From positions 1 through 64,000 of the forward strand of contig JAZKFV010000021.1 in assembly GCA_040386195.1 (NCBI GenBank): a stretch of 64,000 nucleotides of DNA, written 5' to 3'. This stretch comes from JAJTCH01 sp040386195 (GTDB lineage: Bacteria; Pseudomonadota; Alphaproteobacteria; Rickettsiales; UBA1997). This document shows, in pieces, positions 1-8,600 of the stretch (position 1 is its first letter; each line of letters opens with the position of its first letter). A model generated the notes under the pieces. That model worked only from the letters and a program-made list of their open reading frames with translations, made no database searches and was not told the origin of the DNA. Made by a program: the position numbers and the translations under genes.

Positions 1-26
1 AGCTCAAAAAATCATCACTCTTATCA

Positions 27-410
27 ATGAAAAACCTGAAATTCTTAAAACAAAACATCAATCAAATACTAGCTACACTGATTTTGTTTGCAGTATTTTC
101 GGTGCTTGGATGCTCATCAAATAAAACAGAAAATTATTATGATGAACTAAAATCCTATGAACAAACAATTAAAAGCTACGATTGCTTAAAATTGATTGAT
201 GAAAGAAATTATATAAATCAAAACCTAAATTCACTAAACAAACAAATTAACAATTCCTCATTTGATATTTTTATGGAAGCAATTGTTAGTATTGGAATTT
301 ACTCTTTTTCTGGCAAAAACTCTTTGCAAAAAAACAAAGATATTTTTGATCAAAAATTAGAAATTGTCGCCAATATCCAAAAAACCAAATCTTGTCCAAC
401 CAACCTTTAA
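27..410 (+). CDS. hypothetical lipoprotein
   Basis: The 127-residue product starts with a basic n-region and a hydrophobic stretch ending in VLGC (residues about 26-29), a good lipobox, so it should be a membrane-anchored lipoprotein. The rest is polar and rich in Asn, Lys and Gln, with no domain I recognise. A short hydrophobic stretch near residues 85-95 may be buried. The gene ends just before a second lipoprotein gene (422). The 20 bases before its start closely resemble those before position 1848, which suggests local duplication. Function unknown; the lipoprotein call is firm, anything beyond is not. Confidence 0.6.
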   Translation: MKNLKFLKQNINQILATLILFAVFSVLGCSSNKTENYYDELKSYEQTIKSYDCLKLIDERNYINQNLNSLNKQINNSSFDIFMEAIVSIGIYSFSGKNSLQKNKDIFDQKLEIVANIQKTKSCPTNL

Positions 411-421
411 TTAGAAATCTT

Positions 422-1062
422 ATGACTCAGAAAATTAAATTAATTCCAATAATCATTTTGACATTATTTTTGTCAAACTGCGCCCCTAAGTTCAAAATGG
501 ATAAAGATAATTTTACATCTTTAAAACAAGACGAAAAAATTGTTGCTTTCAAGCTAAAATTTACTTACGACAATAAAATTAAAAGCAATAGCCAAATGCC
601 GGGAGGGCTTTCTTTTTGCAGATTGTATTTTTCTAAAGATGGAGATTTTTTTCAACATTCTATCCATATAAAGACAATCAAGATTATGTTTTTGTAACTA
701 CCAATAACGATGATTTATATTTGACTGGACCAGAATGTTTGGAATATAGAGTGTTTTATAACAAATCAAGATTCAAAAAAGTTGACGCCAAAATTTTTTC
801 CTTCGCTGGCGATAGCAACAAAATAAATTATGGCGGCGATATAGAAATAGATTGGGTTCCGGAAATATTTCAAGTAACAGATTTATTTTTATTGGGCCAT
901 TTAGGAAATGGTGATGGTGGTAGTTTTTCTATGAGAATAACTGAAGATTATCCTGGCTATGTAGAGTTTATGAAAAACACCTATGGGTTTGGTCGGGATA
1001 AGTTAAATAACTCATTTAACAAAAATATTAATCAACAACTGCAAGGTTTGTTAAATAAATAG
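422..1062 (+). pseudogene. lipoprotein gene split by a frameshift in a T7 run
   Basis: Translation from ATG 422 gives a signal sequence with lipobox LSNC and then a polar domain. The frame ends at 697. Another frame is open through 721-1062 and continues leftward without a stop to the run of seven T at about 646-652. Adding one T there joins the two frames into one coherent protein of about 213 residues. Either the gene is broken, the homopolymer is phase-variable or read by slippage, or the assembly has a one-base error. The product has no family I recognise. The upstream TTG at 392 in the same frame is not needed; 422 gives the lipoprotein signal directly. Confidence 0.6.
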
Positions 1063-1097
1063 TTGTTTGCGATTAATAGGATAATCATTTTCTTAAT

Positions 1098-1739
1098 ATG
1101 AATAAATCAAAGATCTTATTGCTACTGGTTGTTTTGCATTGCTCCCAAGGATGCACAACTGTGAACAAAAACGTAATCGACTCCACTCCTTTAGAAAAAG
1201 TAATTTCTGGTAACGATATAAAAGTTAAGAAAAAACTTTATGTTAAAGTTGATCATTTTTTTAAATTAACGCACTGTCGTTTTTTAGGTTCGTGCTCTGT
1301 TGACAGGAACGCTTACAATATGTCCAAGAGACAAAAAGAAGAAAACGCAAAAATTCTAAATAATTTTTTATTAAATGAGCAAAAGATTTTTACAGTAGTT
1401 CAGGATAAAAAAGATGCCGATATTGAGCTTAAAATGACTATCAGCCATTTGTTTGAACAAAACAGATATAGCTCAATTCCATCAATAATTGTTTATGCTG
1501 GAACCCTTGGAGCTTCTAGTGTTTTTACGGATAAAAATGAATTACTGGATATAGAATATACTTTTTGGAAAAATCAATCCCAACAAAAATCCTCTGGTAA
1601 ATCTTTTTTAAAAAGTGAAATTTTGTATGGATGGTTATATTTTTTTACTGAAGAATTTAACCAAGGAAGAAAGATCTCTGAGATTGATCTTATGAAAAAT
1701 GAGTTATCAAAAATACTATTAAAACTAAACCAGATTTAA
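1098..1739 (+). CDS. hypothetical lipoprotein
   Basis: A 213-residue protein with N-terminal hydrophobic segment and lipobox SQGC (residues about 16-19). The mature part is lysine-rich and contains a stretch around residues 85-120 (FTVVQDKKDADIELKMTISH) that looks like alternating strand and helix, as in small outer-membrane-associated lipoproteins. I do not recognise the family. It is the third lipoprotein gene in a row on the same strand, separated from its neighbours by 35 and about 160 bases. The cluster lies directly upstream of the exported protein and RTX gene pair and may belong to the same accessory unit. That link is inference from position only. Confidence 0.55.
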   Translation: MNKSKILLLLVVLHCSQGCTTVNKNVIDSTPLEKVISGNDIKVKKKLYVKVDHFFKLTHCRFLGSCSVDRNAYNMSKRQKEENAKILNNFLLNEQKIFTVVQDKKDADIELKMTISHLFEQNRYSSIPSIIVYAGTLGASSVFTDKNELLDIEYTFWKNQSQQKSSGKSFLKSEILYGWLYFFTEEFNQGRKISEIDLMKNELSKILLKLNQI

Positions 1740-1901
1740 GGCCAATTTTTTAAATAGATTCAAAACCAGAAATTTTTAATTGTTATATATTTCTATCACA
1801 TTTAAAATCGTAAAATCTTTCCAAAAAAATCATCACCATTATCAATAATGAACCCGACAATCTTTAAAAACAAAAAAAATCAATCTAATCAAGGAGTTGG
1901 T

Positions 1902-2639
1902 ATGATAAGAAAATTGTTGGGAGTTTTTGCTGTTTTGTTTTTAATTATCAGCTTTCACGCCCAAAATGCGAAGGCGGATTTGGTGGAGGATTTGGTTAGG
2001 GAGTATAAGCTGGATCCAAAGAATAATGCGAAGGATCAGTGTGATTTGATGAACGAACTTAGTAAAAAAACTTCCATAGTAAATGGGGGGAGGTGTAAAA
2101 ATAATCATGCTTTTTGTTGTGATAAGTATGGCAATATTTGTGAAGCCTCCGTAATTACCTATGGTTTTGATTATGATGAACAGAAGTTTAGCTATGCAAC
2201 TCCAGCATATTATTCAACTTCATATGCTGATCATTCGACATATATCTTTTCGTTAATTTACAATAAGCAGCAAAAAAAAGTTCTTGGTGCTTCTGTTAGA
2301 ATACAAAACGGGGACGATTATCTGTATGACAGTAACGAATTGTTAAAGGATAAAAATTTTACTAAAAAGAGCAAATTGTGGATTGATATTCGTAATCATC
2401 CAGAATTCAAAAAGGCAAAACTTCAAAACAAAGAAGTATTTTTTTTACAAAATCAAGAGGTGAACTTTGATGACGGTCAATTAAGGTTTGCTAGTCCATA
2501 CAGTATAGGAAACAAAGGAGATGTTTTATTTGATAGGAATCTAGCGAAAGATTTATCTTATATTAAAATTCGTGGTTGCTACATAGAAGAAACAAACATT
2601 AACTTTAACAACCAAAAAATAAACCATTATGACCAATAA
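1902..2639 (+). CDS. exported cysteine-rich protein coupled to RTX gene
   Basis: Starting at ATG 1902, which is preceded by AAGGAG at 1891-1896 with five bases between, the 245-residue product begins with a clear Sec signal peptide ending near AQNAKA. An ATG at 1848 is in frame but lacks this ribosome site. The mature protein carries several cysteines in its first 60 residues (in DQCDLMNE, GGRCKNNHAFCCDKYG and NICEAS), so disulfides in the periplasm or outside are likely. No known domain is recognised. Its 3' end overlaps the start of the giant RTX gene by 11 bases, which implies translational coupling and a shared role. Candidates are a secretion partner, a surface anchor or an inhibitor of the partner's LytM peptidase. 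All three are inference. Confidence 0.6.
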   Translation: MIRKLLGVFAVLFLIISFHAQNAKADLVEDLVREYKLDPKNNAKDQCDLMNELSKKTSIVNGGRCKNNHAFCCDKYGNICEASVITYGFDYDEQKFSYATPAYYSTSYADHSTYIFSLIYNKQQKKVLGASVRIQNGDDYLYDSNELLKDKNFTKKSKLWIDIRNHPEFKKAKLQNKEVFFLQNQEVNFDDGQLRFASPYSIGNKGDVLFDRNLAKDLSYIKIRGCYIEETNINFNNQKINHYDQ

Positions 2640-5600
2640 TATTTCTTTACCACTACAAAATTATACAAGAATTTCTAGTCAATATGGACTTAGAAACAAT
2701 CCAACTGGATCTGGAACCCAAATTCATAAAGGGATTGATTTTGCTTCACCAACCGGAACCCCAATTTATGCGGTTAGGACTGGAACAATTACCCAAATTG
2801 GATTGCAAGATCCAAGTAATTCAAGTGTAGGACTTGGTCAAAGAATAACAATTGATTATGCTGACGATTTGTATGATGGGCGTTACGGTCATTTAAGTGA
2901 ATTTGCTTTGAACCCAGCAACTGGTCTGATATTTAAAAAAGACGACAAAGTTGAAGCCGGCCAACTAATCGGCTATGTCGGTTCAACAGGGAGAAGTACT
3001 GGTCCACATCTTCACTATGAAGAATCATATTTTGATTCTCATAATGAAAAACACGATCGAAACCCAATGCCACAATTTGAGTCTTTGATTAATAATAAAA
3101 ATATCAAACCCTCTCTAACCATAAACCTCCAAGACCTAGAAGTTCAACAAGCCATAGACCTCATCCTAGGAAAATCCCAATCAACCAATCCTAACCAAAC
3201 CCTAATCAACGATTTGTCCGACTACACCAGACTAACCATTAACAATACCACAACCAATTCTTACTTGATTCAAAGTGGCGACACTTTTAACAACATTGCT
3301 AACCGCCTAATTAATGAAGGCAAAATCAATTCCGTCCAAGACCTGATTGATGCTAATCCAGATATAGAAAACCTAGATTCAATCAATGTTGGTGACACAA
3401 TAAATATTCCAACTTTAAAATCTTCAGAAAACTATAGCATCCTTAGCGACCCTTCTATAAAGCATTATGCCGACTCAGGAATGATAGGAACGGATGGATT
3501 TTATTATGTTGATGCAAGTGGCAATGAACTTGCGGGAGATGATTTAAATAATTCAGTTATTAAAACTGAGGATGAGTCAGGAAACTTCTTCACCCTAGTC
3601 AAAGACAACGTCTTCATCCCATTAAAAGACGGCACTCTTGCAGCAGTAGAATCAATAATAGAAATGACCCAAACCGCCCAAGTCATAACCGAAGAATTTA
3701 TCAACGGCTATGTCGGGCAAGTAACAAATCTCTTTACTAACCCAGATGCAATTGCTGGCTTAATCTCGGATGTTGCAACCGGAATTCAAAGAGGTGATAG
3801 CCCAGAAGAAATTGCTAAATTCATTGCCACTAAACTTGCGGTAAAACAATTATTAGAACAAGGAAGTTCTATTATAAAACAACAGATTCAAGAAGCTTTG
3901 GTTGATAACGCCGCTGATATTGCCGCAATAGAAAGTGGTAATATGTTGGAATTATCCGCAGAAGGAGCTAAGGCATTGCAAGGCTTAGAATCAATCACCA
4001 ATCATCCAGCCTTTAACTATGGCTATATGGTGGCAATATCTTTTGCTACAACTTTACTTCTAAATGCTAATGAAGGTTGGGATTCTGAAGAATATACTCA
4101 AGCAGCAGTTCAAACCGCAGCCCAAGTTGGAGCGCAAGTTGCCGTTCAAATTGCAGTTCAAAATGGATTAATTGGTTCTTCAGTGGGAGCTGGGGCTGGA
4201 GCCGCAATTGCAACTTTAGTAAGTGCCGCAATCACCGATCTTTTTGCTGACGATCATATGAACTCTCATCAATGGCAAAGCACTTTTGCAACCGCAGGAG
4301 TGATGTTTGTTGCAGCCGCAGCTGGAAGTGCTCTTGCAACCGCAATGGTTGTAGGATCATTTGCCGGCCCAATCGGAGCAGTAGTTGCTGTTATTATTGT
4401 TTCTCAATTTATGGGTGGCAGAGAATATGGTCCTGGCGAATATCCCGATCCCTATTCCTACCTTCAAACCGAACCCAAACTAGACGAAAACGGCAACCCA
4501 ACTGGAGATTATAATATCATCGGCATTGAACCTGAAGGAGTAGTAGCAATTGCCCGTGAATATTACCACGATGATCTTTATGGCAATTCCGGCAGTGACA
4601 ACCTCATTGGTAAAAGTGGCACTAACACCATTATGGGTTATGATGGTAATGATCATATTGAAGGCAGGGGTGATGTTGATCTATTAATTGGTGGCAAAGG
4701 TGATGATGAGATATTTGGTGGTAATGGTAATGATCAAATCTTTGGATCCCAGGGTAATGATAATCTCTTTGGTGGTAATGGTGATGATGTAATTATAGGT
4801 GACACCGGCTCTGAACTTACCGCTGACGACTTATCACTTATAACTAATGCTGACTTCATTCAAGGCGGCAATGGCAATGATCAGATTATGGGTGAATATG
4901 GCGATGATACAATTGCCGGCAATGATGGTGATGATATAATTCTAGGTGGAACAGGAGATGATAGAATTGAAGGTAATGAAGGCAGTGACTCAATTCTTGG
5001 TGAAGATGGTGATGATGTTATTTTGGGCGGTAATGGCAGCGATATAATTGACGGCGGAGCTGGAGTTGATGTTATTTATGGCAATGAAGGCAACGACAAT
5101 ATTAGAGGTGGAGATGATAATGATGAAATTTATGGTAATGAGGGAGTTGATATTATCTATGGCGATTCAGGCAACGATCTGATTAATTCTGGAGCGGATA
5201 ATGATTTGGTGTTTGGTGGAATTAGTAATGATATTGTTTATGGGGCGGATGGGGATGATTCGCTTTATGGTGAGATTGGTAATGATTATGTGATTGGCGG
5301 CAATGGCGATGATACGGTTGACGGCGGAGCCGGAGATGATGTTTTAATGGGCGGAGCTGGCAATGACACAATTAACACTGGACAAGGCAATGATACAATT
5401 ATCTACAGATTGGGTGATGGCGATGATATGATAATTGAAACTGAGTCAGCCGGAAATGATACTTTAAAACTTTCCGAAATTAACTCCAAACTCAGCAACA
5501 ACACAACCAATAAAATTGTTCTAACCAAATCCGGCAACGATCTTTTAATCCAGCTCAGAGACGACAATAACAACATAATTGCCAATAACAGCATCACTGT

Positions 5601-8600
5601 TAAAGATCAATTCACAGGATCGGAAATTCTTAAAAAAATTGAATTTGCTGACGGCTATCACATCGACCTAACAAACTTAACCACAATTCCTGCATTAAAC
5701 GGAGAAATCCTACTTACGACTTACGACTTACGACTTACGACTAACATTGATACCAGCATCCAAGAAGAATTAATTCTTGGCTATAACGACATAATGCAAG
5801 TTCAGGAAGAACAAAATAATCCAAATTCAACTTACGATCAAAGCAACTACAACACCAGCGGCGAGCAAGAAGAAATTGATAATGAGCGTTATAACGAAAT
5901 GCAATGGCACTCTTATAAAAAGAAGCGCAATGTATTTGGCGGCTATTACACAGTTTGGTATAAATATTATGAACAAAACTTAAGCGGAACCAACGGCAAT
6001 GACCGAATTGTTGGGCATTGGTGGAGTGAGAATATTTATGGCGGCGATGGGGATGATCAGCTAAATGGTGGCGATGGTAATGATAATTTATATGGTGGCA
6101 CTGGCGATGATATTCTTCACGGTGGAACTGGTAATGACAATATTTACGGGCAAGAAGGAAACGACAGAACCTATGGCGGCAGCGGCAATGATTTTATTGA
6201 AGGAGGATCTGATAATGATCAGATTTATGGTAATACAGGTGATGACATTATTAACGGTGATAAAACCAATGATATTTTATCCACATCACCAAGAGATTGG
6301 AATTTTGATGGCGCGGCTATCAAAAAAAGATTGCTGATTACAAATAAAAATGTCAGAGATTTTGGTTTGGCGGGCGATGATTACATTGAAGGTGGCGATG
6401 GCAACGATATTATCACCGATATTAGCGGGCACAATATTATCATTGCCGGCAATGGCAATGATCAGGTGCAAACCGGAGCGGGCGAAGATTATATTGAAGG
6501 CAATGACGGCAGCGATCTGCTCAATGCTGGCGCCGGAAATGATCTGGTTTATGGCGGTGGCGATAATGATATTATCAATGGCGAAGCCGGAAACGACTCG
6601 CTTTACGGGCAAGAAGGATCTGATCTTATTAATGGTAATGACGGCGACGATCTAATTTCAGCAGGTTCCGGGCAAGATTTGATCAATGGCAATGATGGCA
6701 ATGATACAGTTTATGGCGATCTTGGCATTGATATAATTTCTGGCGGCAATAATGATGATTATATCTATGGCGGATCAGGAGCCGACATTATCAGCGGTGA
6801 TGATGAAACTGTTGATGGAGTTAGAATTGCCGGCGCCGGAAATGATTTGATCAAAGGCGGCGAAGGTGAAGACTGGATTGAAGGCGATGCCGGTGATGAT
6901 ATAATTTATGGCGATTCAGGCAGCGATAAAGTTTATGGCGGAATTGGTAATGACACAATCTATGGTGGTTTGGATGGCGATGTTTTGGAAGGCGATGCTG
7001 GTGATGATATTATAAATGGCGGTCTGGGCAATGATATTTTAGTGGACGGCGCTGGCTCTGATAATCTTGATGGCGGTCTAGGAAGTGACATTTTAATTCT
7101 AACCAAAGAACTTACGACTTACGACTTACCACTTTCGACTATTATTGACACCATCAATAATTTTAACAAAACCGAAGATAAAATTATTCTCAAAGTTGAT
7201 TATCAAAACCCAATTTCCTTCGCTGATATTCAGGCGGGAATGGTGCAAAGCCAAGATGACGCTCAAATCAATTTAGATAACGGACAAAAAATCATTATCA
7301 AAAACACCAACATTGCCGATATTAACGCCAGCAACTTTCAAATTGGCTTATCAGGCGGAGAAAATAATGACATTCTTTTTGGCACTAACGGCGAAGATAT
7401 TATTTTTGGCGATGGCGGTGATGATGAAATTTATGGCGGTGAAGGCAATGACGAACTCTGGGGCGGCAAAGGCGCTGACGCGCTTTATGGTGAGGGTGGG
7501 GATGATATTTTGAGGTATGAGGCGGATGGGAAATATTCAGAAGTGAGAACAGAGATTTATTTTGATGAAGTTGGCAATGGGTTTACTTCTTATAATATTG
7601 GTGGCGGCATAGGATTTTGGCTCTACTTTAATACTTTTTATGACAATACTCCTGGATCAAACAATGGAGATAGATCTGTGAGTATGTATGATGGAAATCC
7701 TCTTTTGACAAATTTTATCACTACGCAATCTAGTTTTTCTGATGATATAATTCAGTATAGCTCTTCTTATGTGAAAGAGGCGGAACGAAATATAATTCCA
7801 ATTATTGGATCGTTAACAAAAAGCGCAAAGACTCATATTTGGGAATGGTTTTATGACTATAATCATTACAGTTATGACTATGCGAATAATATTTTGCAAG
7901 ATAGCCAGTTCCGTATAGAACTTAACTACACTCTGACAAAAATCTCTTATGAATACACCATCAATAACAACTACTCCACCAAAAACTTTCACACTTCTGA
8001 GCTAACCGACATCACCGGACACAACCGCACCTTCGATAAATTCATCGGCGGTTCAGGCATCAACACAATTTTGATGACCGAAGGCAATGATGTTCTCGCC
8101 CTAGACGATCAAGCCTCTGCCGGTGCTTCAGATCAGGCGAGAGTTCGGGATATTTCGGTGATTCATGCTGGAGCTGGTGATGATATTATTAACTTTTCTA
8201 CCCAAAAATATTCTTATGGCGATGCGGTGGTTTATGGTGGAACTGGCAATGACAAAATCTGGCTGAGTTCAGGCAATGACCAAATCTTTGGCGGTGAGGG
8301 CAATGACGAAATTTATTCTGGTACTGGCAATGATAATTTGGTTGGCGGGCTGGGTGATGATTTGCTTTTTGCCGGAATTGGCAATGATATTTTAGAAGGT
8401 TCGGGCGGAGCTAACCAATTAAACGGTGAAGATGGCGATGATATTTTTATTGGTGGCAGCGGCTCTGATACAATCAACGGCGGCACCGGCAATGATACAA
8501 TTTCTTATGCCAACTCGGCAGCTTCAGTTGCAATCAACCTTGCTAATAACTCAACCTCAGATGGCGCAGCTAATAATGACGCAGCCAATGATCTAATCTC

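Noticed and set aside
6286..6612. Antisense reading frame of about 108 codons inside the RTX gene
   Set aside because: A product of the repetitive codon pattern on the sense strand; low-complexity Ile/Ala/Asn peptide, no ribosome site.
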